Positions 1 to 7,846 of a stretch of 19,465 nucleotides of DNA are shown here, piece after piece. The stretch is from positions 1 through 19,465 of the forward strand of contig JAHEFC010000017.1 in the NCBI GenBank assembly GCA_024640385.1, read 5' to 3'. The DNA comes from Sphingobacteriales bacterium (GTDB taxonomy: Bacteria > Bacteroidota > Bacteroidia > Chitinophagales > Chitinophagaceae). The notes beneath the pieces were generated by a model. That model saw only the letters and a program-made list of their open reading frames with translations, was not told where the DNA came from and made no database searches. The translations under genes and the position numbers were made by a program. Position 1 is the first letter of the stretch; every line of letters begins with the position of its first letter.

Positions 1-1814
1 CTTTCTTCTTCCAATTCTTCCCTGGTATTGATGCTCATGGCATTCGGGAAAAGCATTTCTTCCAGCCCTGCAGCAAATACGCAGGAGAATTCCAATCCCT
101 TGGCAGCATGTATGGTCATCAGTTTCACCGTATCTGCATTCGGGTCTTTTTCGTCGGCATCTGTAAGTAAGGTGATCTGCTGAAGATAGGCTCCCAGCGT
201 TTTGCTGATCACTTCACCTTCGTCAGTATCTGGACTCTCCACCCATTCCTTGATGGAGTTCAGCAATTCCTGGATGTTCTCGTAACGCTGCATGCCTTCG
301 GTGCTCTTATCGTTGAACAGCTCTTTAACGATATTGGTCTGCTTGCCCACATGGATGGAAACATCATAAGCATTCTGGGTTTGCAGCATGGAAGTGAAGC
401 TCTTGATCATAAGCACAAATCCATCGATGGCTTCCAGCGTATTGGCTTTGAATCCATATATGGCAGCATTGCAGAGCACCTCCCACATGGTCAGGTTCTG
501 TTCATTGGCGATCAGTACCAGTTTGTCGATGGTGGTTTTACCAATACCTCTTACGGGGTAATTGATCACGCGCTTGAGTGCTTCTTCATCACGCGGATTA
601 ACGGTCAGCCTCAGGTAGGCTATGAAATCTTTGATCTCCTTTCTCTGGTAGAAGCTGATACCGCCATAAATGGTGTAGCCGATATTCATCCGTCGAAGTG
701 CTTCTTCAAATGCACGGCTCTGGGCATTGGTTCTGTAGAGGATGGCGAAATCGCGATTATTAAAATGATTGCGGAGTTTTTGTTCCTGTATGGTATCGGC
801 AACAAATTTTCCTTCGTCATTATCTGTTGCAGTTCTTACCAAGTTGATCTTTTCACCGTGGTCATTATCGGTCCAGAGTTCTTTCGGGATCTGCCCTTTA
901 TTATTATTGATGATCTCGTTGGCAACGCTTAGGATATTCTGTGTGGAACGATAGTTCTGTTCCAGTTTCACCACGTGCACATTATCATAGTCTTTCTGGA
1001 ACTGCAGTATGTTCTGAATGGTTGCACCACGGAACGAATAGATCGATTGGGCATCGTCACCCACTACGCAGACATTTTCATAAGCCGCACCCAGCAATTT
1101 GATGATCTCATACTGGGCGGGGTTGGTATCCTGGTACTCATCGATCAGGATGTATTTGAACTTGTGCTGGTATTTATGCAGGGCTTCCGGCACGTTCATC
1201 AGCAGCTCATAGAATTTCAGCAACAGATCATCAAAATCCATCGCCCCGTTCTTGAAACATCTTGCCACATAGGCTTTATAGATCTGCCCGATGGCGGGGC
1301 GATTCGAACGCATGTCTTCCTGCTGAAGGCCATAATCATTTGCATAATCTTCTGCATTGACCAATGCATTCTTGGCAGAAGAGATGCGGTTGTAAACCGT
1401 ATTGGGCTTGTAGTGCTTATCGTCGAGATTCAGTTCATTGATCACGGTTTTCAGCACACTCTTGGCATCATCCGTATCATAGATCGTGAAGTTGGCAGGA
1501 TAGCCGATCTTGGGGGCTTCTACCCTCATGATCCTGGCAAATACGGAGTGAAAAGTACCGATGTACAGATTCCGGGCTTCGTTATTTCCCAAAATATGCT
1601 CCACACGTTCTTTCATTTCTTTGGCAGCCTTGTTGGTGAAGGTCAGTGCCAGTATATTGAAAGAATCCACACCATTCGCCATTAGATGAGCGATACGGGT
1701 GGTCAACACCTTGGTTTTACCACTGCCGGCGCCAGCCACTATCATCAGGGGTCCGTCAATATGCAATACTGCTTCACGCTGCCGTTCGTTCAGCCCGGCC
1801 AGATAGTCTCTCAT
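1..1814 (-). CDS. uvrD: UvrD/PcrA-type superfamily 1 DNA helicase (3' end outside window)
   Basis: ATP-dependent 3'-5' DNA helicase of the UvrD/PcrA/Rep type, acting in the cytoplasm in nucleotide-excision and mismatch repair and in clearing stalled forks. About 604 codons are visible in one open frame read leftward from an ATG at 1812-1814. Motifs in order: Q-motif region LNERQREAV (residues 8-16), Walker A AGAGSGKT (27-34), motif Ia TFTNKAAKEMKER, motif II LIDEYQD, motif III VGDDAQSIYSFRGA, motif IV LEQNYRS and motif V TIHAAKGLEF. The frame is still open at base 1 in an acidic stretch (REELEEE) that in this family directly precedes motif VI, so about 150-170 C-terminal residues are missing. 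There is no Shine-Dalgarno; a Bacteroidota-like -7 box lies just upstream. It is the downstream gene of two on this strand. Family assignment is secure; uvrD versus pcrA orthology is not resolved, so the symbol is nominal. Confidence 0.95.
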   Translation of the reverse strand, partial: MRDYLAGLNERQREAVLHIDGPLMIVAGAGSGKTKVLTTRIAHLMANGVDSFNILALTFTNKAAKEMKERVEHILGNNEARNLYIGTFHSVFARIMRVEAPKIGYPANFTIYDTDDAKSVLKTVINELNLDDKHYKPNTVYNRISSAKNALVNAEDYANDYGLQQEDMRSNRPAIGQIYKAYVARCFKNGAMDFDDLLLKFYELLMNVPEALHKYQHKFKYILIDEYQDTNPAQYEIIKLLGAAYENVCVVGDDAQSIYSFRGATIQNILQFQKDYDNVHVVKLEQNYRSTQNILSVANEIINNNKGQIPKELWTDNDHGEKINLVRTATDNDEGKFVADTIQEQKLRNHFNNRDFAILYRTNAQSRAFEEALRRMNIGYTIYGGISFYQRKEIKDFIAYLRLTVNPRDEEALKRVINYPVRGIGKTTIDKLVLIANEQNLTMWEVLCNAAIYGFKANTLEAIDGFVLMIKSFTSMLQTQNAYDVSIHVGKQTNIVKELFNDKSTEGMQRYENIQELLNSIKEWVESPDTDEGEVISKTLGAYLQQITLLTDADEKDPNADTVKLMTIHAAKGLEFSCVFAAGLEEMLFPNAMSINTREELEEE

Positions 1815-1886
1815 GATGCAAATGTAAGTTGAAAGCTAATGTGGGAAATGTGGGAATGTGATTAATGCAAAAGTGTTTTCCACAGC
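1815..1886. other. 72-bp gap between MutS-like gene and helicase gene
   Basis: Short AT-rich spacer on the 5' side of the helicase. It contains a 9-bp tandem duplication AATGTGGGA (1838-1846 and 1847-1855) followed by a partial third copy ATGTG. No convincing terminator hairpin with a T-run is visible after the MutS-like stop, so the two genes may be partly cotranscribed, with an additional helicase promoter in the spacer. Confidence 0.5.
1819..1826 (-). promoter_or_regulatory. Candidate Bacteroidota -7 promoter box for the helicase gene
   Basis: Read on the minus strand this is TACATTTG, an exact match to the TAnnTTTG -7 consensus known for Bacteroides and Flavobacterium primary sigma factors. 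No good TTTG -33 box is found at 19-20 bp upstream (the best is a TTTC near the right distance). The box ends 4 bases before the ATG, so a transcript started from it would be nearly leaderless. This is a consensus match only. Confidence 0.3.
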
Positions 1887-3689
1887 TTATAGCTCGATCC
1901 CGATCTTTTTCATCAGGATGGCTGCATTGAAGCTCTGGCAGATGCCTGTTTTCAGGGTATAGTCAAAAAACAGTTCTTCCCCTTCGATCTGGACATCAAA
2001 ATGAAAGTTATGGATCGAAGCAGGAAATTCATTTTCCAGGCTGGCCAGTTCAAGGTCGTGCGTGGCGATAATGCCCGATGCCTTTTCATGGATCAGTTGC
2101 CGGATCAGGGATTTTGAACCCGTATGCCTGTCGTGCGAATTGGTACCACGGAGGATCTCATCCAATAATATAAATACAGGTTCTTGTTTTTTCACTGCAT
2201 CTATGATGCTCTTCAGTTTTTTCAGCTCGGCATAGAAAGTGGAAGTGCTTTCTTCCAGGTTGTCTTTCACCCTCATGCTGCTCATCACTTTCAGTGGAGA
2301 AAGAACCAGTTTTGTTGCGCATACAGGCGCCCCCATTGCAGCTAATACCATATTCACGCCCACACTTCGTAAAAACGTACTCTTCCCGGCCATATTTGAG
2401 CCGGTGATGATGCTGATCTGCGCCAACCCGGTGGTGGAATAATTATTAGCCACAGATTTTTTCGGATCTATCAGTGGATGGCCAAGGCCCGTTGCCGTGA
2501 ATTCAGGCTGAACGGTATTCAATTCCGGGAAACACCAGAGCGGATGATTGAATGCCAGGGTGCCCAGTGACGATAATGCTTCAAGCTCCGCCAGGGTATG
2601 GAACCAATGATTGACCTTGCCGTTGTTTTCTTCTTTCCATTTTTCAAGCTGCAGTACCTGCTGCAGGTCCCAAAGAAATAATGTATTCAACGGAATAAAT
2701 ACAAGCGGGTTGAGCCTGTAATCAAAGCGGTTGAGGATCTTGTTCAGCTTATGAATGGAGTGCGAAGCCGTGGTGATGCCGGCGCCCAGGTCATTCTTCA
2801 ACTCATTCAAGAGCTGATCGTGCATGTCTGAACGCTCAATAAAAGCAATGCTTTTTGCCAGGGTATCAATTTCCTTCGTGATCTTATTCAGTTTGCCGTA
2901 AGCCGGATAAACTTTTTTCGTAATGAAAGATGCAATCACAAAGAAAAACGCCAGCAAAAGCATGAATGCCGGATAACTGACCAGGTCAATGGAATAGGCA
3001 ACCACAGTAGCAACAGCAAAAAAGGGCACTATAAATCTGGTTACCTGCCATAGGTTTCGATGTATGAACTGATTCTTTTCTTCCAGCCAGTGTTCTACGG
3101 TTTTTTCCGCATGGATGGTCACTGGTGATTCGCTGCTGATAGCCTGCAGTTCCTGTCGCCATTCGGGTTTCTGCGAGAGTTCATGTATTGCTTTTTGCCT
3201 TTTTTCGATCAAGGTTGGCGGTGCTGGGTGTAGCAGCCATTTAGCCATGAATTCATTGCCCTGTTCCGAGTTGGTGCGGTTGATATACTGGTATAGGGAA
3301 GCCCGGCCGAAAATATCCAGGTCTCCTGCATAGGGATGATCATCGTTGTAGAACTCGTGGCCATCTTTATGATGGGCGAACTGGTGTTGCAGGTAAAGCA
3401 GTTCCTGTTGGTTGATATTCACCAGGAGTTCCGTATGGTCGATGGCCTTTTGGTTTGACAGGTCTTCAGAAACAAGTGCAAGGAATACCAATAAAATAAC
3501 GATCACTACTATCGTGATGGGAATGATGCCGGTAGACCAGGTCAGCCAAACCAGGAATATACCGGCCAGGAAACAGACCAGCCTCAGCCATCCGAAAAGG
3601 TTCTTCTTTTTATAATGGCCTGTCAGTAATTCAGATAGTTCGTTGATCTTTTGCTGGTAGTAGCTTTGAGGGCTTGCGAACTCAGACAT
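1887..3689 (-). CDS. Membrane-anchored MutS-like ATPase (MutS domain V family)
   Basis: A 600-residue protein with the MutS C-terminal ABC-type ATPase: Walker A TGSNMAGKST (about residue 430), Walker B and signature region FILLDEILRGTNSHDR (about 505-520) and a switch histidine in IIATHDLE. The middle part is helical and resembles the MutS lever and clamp regions. The N-terminal mismatch-reading domain (Phe-X-Glu motif) of true MutS is not seen. Instead there are two pairs of hydrophobic helices, about residues 33-75 (VCFLAGIFLVWLTW, then IIPITIVVIVILLVFLALV) and about 214-258, so the protein is probably held in the inner membrane with the ATPase in the cytoplasm. Proteins of this size and layout are often annotated as MutS-related in Bacteroidota, with unknown function. 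The start is the ATG at 3687-3689; a loose -7 match (TAGTTTTA on the minus strand) lies a few bases upstream. A role in mismatch repair should not be assumed. Confidence 0.85.
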   Translation of the reverse strand: MSEFASPQSYYQQKINELSELLTGHYKKKNLFGWLRLVCFLAGIFLVWLTWSTGIIPITIVVIVILLVFLALVSEDLSNQKAIDHTELLVNINQQELLYLQHQFAHHKDGHEFYNDDHPYAGDLDIFGRASLYQYINRTNSEQGNEFMAKWLLHPAPPTLIEKRQKAIHELSQKPEWRQELQAISSESPVTIHAEKTVEHWLEEKNQFIHRNLWQVTRFIVPFFAVATVVAYSIDLVSYPAFMLLLAFFFVIASFITKKVYPAYGKLNKITKEIDTLAKSIAFIERSDMHDQLLNELKNDLGAGITTASHSIHKLNKILNRFDYRLNPLVFIPLNTLFLWDLQQVLQLEKWKEENNGKVNHWFHTLAELEALSSLGTLAFNHPLWCFPELNTVQPEFTATGLGHPLIDPKKSVANNYSTTGLAQISIITGSNMAGKSTFLRSVGVNMVLAAMGAPVCATKLVLSPLKVMSSMRVKDNLEESTSTFYAELKKLKSIIDAVKKQEPVFILLDEILRGTNSHDRHTGSKSLIRQLIHEKASGIIATHDLELASLENEFPASIHNFHFDVQIEGEELFFDYTLKTGICQSFNAAILMKKIGIEL

Positions 3690-3827
3690 AGGGTAAAACT
3701 AGCACTATTCCTGTTTGTAAATGCTGCTTTGAACATGGGTTCAGCCTGAAATGGTTGGAAATTCCGGTGACCTTCGTCATATCTGCCTTGGCTATACCGG
3801 CGTAACTTTAAGCCTATCCAAAACAAA
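3690..3827. promoter_or_regulatory. Divergent intergenic region, MutS-like gene and envelope operon
   Basis: This 138-bp region separates the minus-strand MutS-like gene from the plus-strand envelope operon and must hold both promoters. Loose matches to the TAnnTTTG box are TAGTTTTA (minus strand, about 3692-3699) and TAACTTTA (plus strand, 3803-3810, about 18 bases before the TTG start). Neither has a clear TTTG partner 19-20 bp upstream, so they are weak candidates. No operator-like dyad was noticed. Confidence 0.35.
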
Positions 3828-4568
3828 TTGAGAACCGCGATCCTGATATTGTTTCTAATGGTTTCGATACCGGCATTTTCACAAACTGCCAGGGAGGTGA
3901 TGGTGAAAATGGATGAAAAAATGCGTGGCAATACTTCCCAGGCTACCATATTGATCCGAACCGTCCGCCCGTCGTGGAACCGTGAAATGCGTGTGAAAAC
4001 ATGGGCCAAGGGTTTGGATTATTCCATGATCTATGTGGAATCGCCCCAGAAAGACAAAGGCATAGTCTATCTTAAAAGGAAGAATGAGGTTTGGAACTGG
4101 ATGCCTTCCATAGAAAAGATCATCAAGTTGCCGCCCAGTATGATGAGCCAGAGCTGGATGGGGACTGATTTTTCAAACGACGACCTGGTAAAGGAATCCT
4201 CGATCGTAAATGATTACACCCATGTATTCAGCGGAGACACGTTGATCGATAACCGAAAATGCTGGCTGATCAACCTTACGCCGAAGCCCGAAGCGGCTGT
4301 AGTTTGGGGTAAGCTGGTAGTGGCCGTTGATAAAACGGATTTTGTGGAGATGCATGTAAGGTTTTATGATGAAGATGGGGTGCTGGTGAGTACCATGAAT
4401 GGTTATGATGTTAAGATGATGGACGGAAGGATCATTCCTACAAGATTCTACATGGTGCCGGCCGACAAAAAGAACCAGCGCACAGAAATGATCTACGAGA
4501 ATATAACATTTAATAAGCCCATAGCTGATGGATTTTTTACAACTGAACAAATGAAATCAGTGCACTGA
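3828..4568 (+). CDS. Periplasmic LolA-like outer-membrane lipoprotein-sorting family protein
   Basis: A 246-residue exported protein. The N-terminus (RTAILILFLMVSIPAFSQ) is a signal peptide with likely cleavage after AFS or at Q19. The mature part fits the LolA/LolB-fold family annotated as outer membrane lipoprotein-sorting protein: REVMVKMDEKMRG start, paired strands such as EMRVKTWAKGLDYSMIYVESP, then KGIVYLKRKNEVWNWMPSIEKIIKLPPSMMSQSW, a characteristic segment of this family. Members are typically encoded beside FtsX-type ABC or RND/MMPL exporters. As first gene of the five-gene operon it is probably the soluble carrier that takes a hydrophobic cargo from the permeases to the outer membrane. 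Start choice: the only start codon before the signal peptide in this frame is TTG at 3828-3830; no in-frame ATG occurs upstream in the gap, and the next ATG (3858) would cut the signal peptide. Cargo is unknown; classical lipoprotein sorting is not established. Confidence 0.8.
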   Translation: MRTAILILFLMVSIPAFSQTAREVMVKMDEKMRGNTSQATILIRTVRPSWNREMRVKTWAKGLDYSMIYVESPQKDKGIVYLKRKNEVWNWMPSIEKIIKLPPSMMSQSWMGTDFSNDDLVKESSIVNDYTHVFSGDTLIDNRKCWLINLTPKPEAAVVWGKLVVAVDKTDFVEMHVRFYDEDGVLVSTMNGYDVKMMDGRIIPTRFYMVPADKKNQRTEMIYENITFNKPIADGFFTTEQMKSVH

Positions 4569-4586
4569 CGGGCAAACGGGAATACC

Positions 4587-5804
4587 ATGTGGCTTATAAA
4601 ACTGGCATGGAAGAATCTTTGGAGGAACCGGAGCAGAACGTATATCACCACCTCGGCTGTGGCCTTTGCCACAGTAGTTTCTATTTTGGCCAGGAGCCTG
4701 CAGGCCGGAATTTTTGACAACCTCGTTAACAATATAGTCAGTTCCTATACCGGGCATATACAGGTTCATCTCAAAGGATACAATGATGAGCAGGTGCTGG
4801 ACAACAGCATGAAACGGTCATCTCGTCTTGAACAGGACCTTCGGGCAATTCCCGGGGTGGTTGCGGTTACGGCGAGACTGGAATCGTTCTCACTGGTATC
4901 ATCAGGCGAAAAGACCAAGGGCTGTATGGTGATCGGAATTATTCCACAGAAAGAGAAGGCCATCACGTTATTTGACAAAAAGATCTCCGCCGGCAGATAT
5001 CTTGCCGATGGCTCAAATGAAGTGCTGATGGGAAAGGAACTGTCTGAGCGAATGGCTTCGCAGGTAGGCGATACCGTTATACTGATCGGCCAGGGATATC
5101 ATGGTTCAACTGCTGCGGGAAAGTACAGGGTGGGCGGGGTGATGAAGCTGGGATCACCGCAGCTGAACAGCAGGCTTATGGTGATGACGCTTCCAGCATC
5201 CCAGGAACTGTTCTCGGCAGATTCCATGATCACATCTTATATTATTTCACTGGAAGAAGGAGCGGATCTCAACAAGACATCGAGCGAGGTCCATCACCTT
5301 GCCGGGCCGGCATATGAAGTGCTCACCTGGGAGGAGATCATGCCTGAGATCAAACAGCATATTGAATCTGATGCCCGAAATATGAGTGTGATCCAATGGA
5401 TCTTGTATATACTGGTGAGCTTTGGCATTTTCAGTACCCTGCTGATCATGATGGTGGAAAGAAGATTTGAATCGGGCATGCTGGTTGCGATCGGGATGTC
5501 GAAGCCAAGGCTGCAATTGCTGGTGATGCTTGAATCCATGATCACGGTAATGATGGGGTCGCTTGCAGGCATGATGATCAGCATACCAGTGGTGACCTAT
5601 CTAAGCAGGAACCCGATCAGGCTGAGTGGAGAATCTGCCGAAGCCTATCAGCGTTTCGGGTTTGAACCCATATTCCCCACCTCAACAGACCCGGGGATCT
5701 TCCTGGTGCAGGGTTCAATTGTATTCGTCATAGGTATTGTGCTTTCACTTTATCCTGTATATGTAGTGGCAAAACTTAACCCTGTGAATGCGATGAAAAA
5801 ATAA
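4587..5804 (+). CDS. ABC transporter permease 1, FtsX/LolE-like
   Basis: A 405-residue inner-membrane permease of the FtsX/MacB/LolCE type (four transmembrane helices). The start WLIKLAWKNLWRNRSRT and first helix (residues about 18-38) are followed by a large periplasmic domain containing the family motif TGHIQVH. Three C-terminal helices follow at about 270-293, 310-336 and 370-395, then the terminal motif PVNAMKK. The cytoplasmic loop ERRFESGMLVAIGMSKPRL is the coupling region that touches the ATPase. It lies 18 bases after the LolA-like gene and 6 bases before a second permease, so a heterodimer with that protein is likely. The periplasmic domain is the expected contact for the LolA-like carrier. 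No odd insertion is seen; it therefore serves as a reference for the insertion in the next gene. Confidence 0.92.
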   Translation: MWLIKLAWKNLWRNRSRTYITTSAVAFATVVSILARSLQAGIFDNLVNNIVSSYTGHIQVHLKGYNDEQVLDNSMKRSSRLEQDLRAIPGVVAVTARLESFSLVSSGEKTKGCMVIGIIPQKEKAITLFDKKISAGRYLADGSNEVLMGKELSERMASQVGDTVILIGQGYHGSTAAGKYRVGGVMKLGSPQLNSRLMVMTLPASQELFSADSMITSYIISLEEGADLNKTSSEVHHLAGPAYEVLTWEEIMPEIKQHIESDARNMSVIQWILYILVSFGIFSTLLIMMVERRFESGMLVAIGMSKPRLQLLVMLESMITVMMGSLAGMMISIPVVTYLSRNPIRLSGESAEAYQRFGFEPIFPTSTDPGIFLVQGSIVFVIGIVLSLYPVYVVAKLNPVNAMKK

Positions 5805-5810
5805 GCGATC

Positions 5811-7118
5811 ATGATTTTGCAATTGGCATGGAGAAATATCTGGCGTAATCCCTTAAGGAGCCTGGTCATCATCGTTTCGGTGGCGGCTGGATTATTTGCT
5901 GCACTTGCCGTGTTGGCTTTATACGATGGTATGTTGATCAGCCGGCTGAGAACCGTGATCGATACGGAGACCGGGCATATACAGGTGCATGATCCTGGTT
6001 TCAAAGACGATATGGAACCGGGGTTTGTGATCAGAGATCGGGAACGTTGGGCCGACCTGCTGGACAAAGATCCGGCCGTAAAATACTGGGCGCCAAGGGT
6101 GGTGAGTTCAGGCATGCTGGCTACGCCTTCAGGCAGTGCCGGAGTGCAGGTAAATGGGGTTATTTCCGGCAAAGAAATGCCGGTTTCAGGTTTGGATAGA
6201 AAACTTGCTACTGGGATGGCCGCAGGTGGATGGCGGATGGCTGATAGTGGATCGCGGAGGGTGGATAGCGGGCGGCAGGCCGCGGATGGCGAATCGTGGA
6301 TGGCGGATAGCAGTTTGGGGCTGAATGATGGTCGTTCGATCCTGATCGGGCGTAAACTGGCCACCAAACTGAAACTGACCCTGGGTAGTAAAGTGGTTTT
6401 GACCATGACGGACAAGGATGCCAATATGGTTTCGTCGGCGATGCGGATCAGGGGCATTTATGAATCGGCTAATACGCCGCTTGATGAGGTCAATGTCTAT
6501 GTAAGGGGAACAGACCTGGCGGAGGTACTTGGTGTGCCGGGCTCCATTCATGAACTGGCGATCATTTTAAAATCTGATGATTCAGTTTCGGCTGTGCAGC
6601 ACCGCTATAGTTCTATATTTCCCGGAGACAAGGTAGAATCCTGGAAAGAGCTTTCTCCTGAAACCAGCCTGATGATCGACACAGTAGATATTTATTCCTA
6701 TATCATCGTCATCATCATCCTGATTGCACTCTCATTTGGCATTGTAAATACCATGCTGATGAGTGTACTGGAGCGTAGGAAAGAAATTGGAATGATGTCG
6801 GCCCTGGGAATTGGAAAGAAACGTTTGCTGATGATGGTATTGACTGAAACCGTTTTTCTTTCGCTGGTGGGAGTTCCCGTTGCGCTGATCAGCGGATGGT
6901 TTGCGGTATCCTACTATCATAAAAACGGTCTTGATCTTTCAGGTATGGGTGAAGACCTGATGAAGAGTTTCGGATATGAGTCGCTGATCTATCCTACCTA
7001 TCCAGCAGACAAAATTCCTGCTATCGTTTTACTGGTTTTTATATCAGCCTTACTGGCATCCATCTTTCCCTCACTGAAAAGCGTGAACATCAAACCGGCA
7101 GAAGCACTTCAAAAATGA
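5811..7118 (+). CDS. ABC transporter permease 2, FtsX/LolE-like, with repeat-derived insertion
   Basis: A 435-residue paralogue of the preceding permease: start LQLAWRNIWRNPLRSL, first helix at about 17-40, periplasmic domain with TGHIQVH, cytoplasmic coupling loop ERRKEIGMMSALGIGKKRL, three C-terminal helices, and end motif NIKPAEALQK. Likely partner of permease 1 in one ABC exporter. Oddity: residues about 135-167 form a Gly/Asp/Ser/Arg/Trp-rich stretch with a 7-residue period (WRMADSG, SRRVDSG, RQAADGE, SWMADSS) encoded by a degenerate 7-bp tandem repeat. Aligned by eye to permease 1 (DKKISAG..DGSNEVLMGKELSERM against DRKLATG..DGRSILIGRKLATKL), this is an insertion of roughly 30 residues in a periplasmic turn. 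The frame is kept, and the downstream motifs are intact, so the gene is probably functional. The stop overlaps the next start (ATGA). Confidence 0.92.
   Translation: MILQLAWRNIWRNPLRSLVIIVSVAAGLFAALAVLALYDGMLISRLRTVIDTETGHIQVHDPGFKDDMEPGFVIRDRERWADLLDKDPAVKYWAPRVVSSGMLATPSGSAGVQVNGVISGKEMPVSGLDRKLATGMAAGGWRMADSGSRRVDSGRQAADGESWMADSSLGLNDGRSILIGRKLATKLKLTLGSKVVLTMTDKDANMVSSAMRIRGIYESANTPLDEVNVYVRGTDLAEVLGVPGSIHELAIILKSDDSVSAVQHRYSSIFPGDKVESWKELSPETSLMIDTVDIYSYIIVIIILIALSFGIVNTMLMSVLERRKEIGMMSALGIGKKRLLMMVLTETVFLSLVGVPVALISGWFAVSYYHKNGLDLSGMGEDLMKSFGYESLIYPTYPADKIPAIVLLVFISALLASIFPSLKSVNIKPAEALQK
6214..6311 (+). repeat. Degenerate heptanucleotide tandem repeat inside permease gene
   Basis: Fourteen 7-bp units in register, consensus GGATGGC. 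From 6228 they read GGATGGC, GGATGGC, TGATAGT, GGATCGC, GGAGGGT, GGATAGC, GGGCGGC, AGGCCGC, GGATGGC, GAATCGT, GGATGGC, GGATAGC; two looser units (GGATGGC at 6214, CGCAGGT at 6221) precede them. Because 7 is not a multiple of 3, each set of three units encodes seven residues, and only gains or losses of three units keep the permease frame. The clear core is 12 units, 84 bp or 28 codons. It resembles in form the short tandemly repeated heptanucleotide elements known from filamentous cyanobacteria, but no relation is claimed. Confidence 0.85.
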
Positions 7119-7846
7119 AGCACATGAACCAAACAGTAATTGATGCGCATAATATCAGCAAGGTCTACAATCCCAAAACCATACCGGTATATGCTGTGAA
7201 CAATGTTCACCTTCATCTTGTAAAAGGGGAATTCACGGCACTGGTTGGACCTTCTGGCTCAGGAAAAACAACATTGCTGAACCTGATCGGCGGGCTTGAC
7301 CGTCCGGATTCCGGCAACATTTTTATCAATGGAACTGATATTACTTCACTGTCGTCGTCGCAATTGGTGAAATTCCGGTTGAAGAATATTGGCTTCGTTT
7401 TTCAATCGTACAATTTAATACCCGTTCTCACTGCCCGTGAAAATGCTGAGTTCATCATGCTTTTACAGGGAATGACCAAATCCGAGAGAGATGCCAGGAT
7501 AGAACAATTATTCAGGCAGGTGGGGCTTGAGGGGTTGGACAAACGCAGGCCTTCTGGGTTATCCGGTGGCCAGCAGCAGCGAGTGGCGGTGGCCCGGGCA
7601 CTGGCAACAAAACCTCAATTCATACTGGCCGATGAGCCTACGGCCAATCTTGATTCCAAATCAGCATCCAACCTCTTGGATGTGATGTACAAGCTGAACC
7701 AGGAAGAGAACATGACCTTTATTTTTTCAACACATGATCAGCGGGTGATCGAGAGGGCCAAGCGTGTGATCACATTAGTAGATGGACGGATCGTTTCCGA
7801 TACGGCAGAAGTAAATGTTACAGAAGCACATAAAGCAGATGGATGA
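7115..7846 (+). CDS. ABC transporter ATP-binding protein, LolD/MacB type
   Basis: A 243-residue cytoplasmic ATPase that would power the two permeases. It shows Walker A GPSGSGKT (residues 45-52), Q-loop in GFVFQSYNLIPVLTARENAE, signature LSGGQQQR (149-156), Walker B FILADEPT with D173 and E174, D-loop NLDSKS and H-loop His207 in FSTHDQR. NLIPVLTARENAE after the Q-loop and the short length are typical of LolD/MacB/FtsE-type ATPases of mechanotransmission exporters rather than importers. The start is the ATG overlapping the permease stop by 4 bases; an ATG three codons later is also possible. Its own stop overlaps the next start in the same way, which suggests translational coupling. Confidence 0.95.
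   Translation: MKHMNQTVIDAHNISKVYNPKTIPVYAVNNVHLHLVKGEFTALVGPSGSGKTTLLNLIGGLDRPDSGNIFINGTDITSLSSSQLVKFRLKNIGFVFQSYNLIPVLTARENAEFIMLLQGMTKSERDARIEQLFRQVGLEGLDKRRPSGLSGGQQQRVAVARALATKPQFILADEPTANLDSKSASNLLDVMYKLNQEENMTFIFSTHDQRVIERAKRVITLVDGRIVSDTAEVNVTEAHKADG

Noticed and set aside
351..1685. Long plus-strand open frames (351-932 and 975-1685) opposite the helicase
   Set aside because: They lie fully antisense to a helicase frame with all expected motifs; their translations show no recognisable domain and mirror its codons.
1838..1860. Tandem AATGTGGGA repeat as a possible regulatory or CRISPR-like element
   Set aside because: Only two full 9-bp copies and a fragment are present, with no spacer structure; most likely a small slippage duplication.
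5750..6551. Minus-strand frames across the heptamer repeat, giving AIRHP-type repeats
   Set aside because: These are the antisense reading of the tandem repeat and of the permease; the plus frame carries FtsX motifs on both sides.
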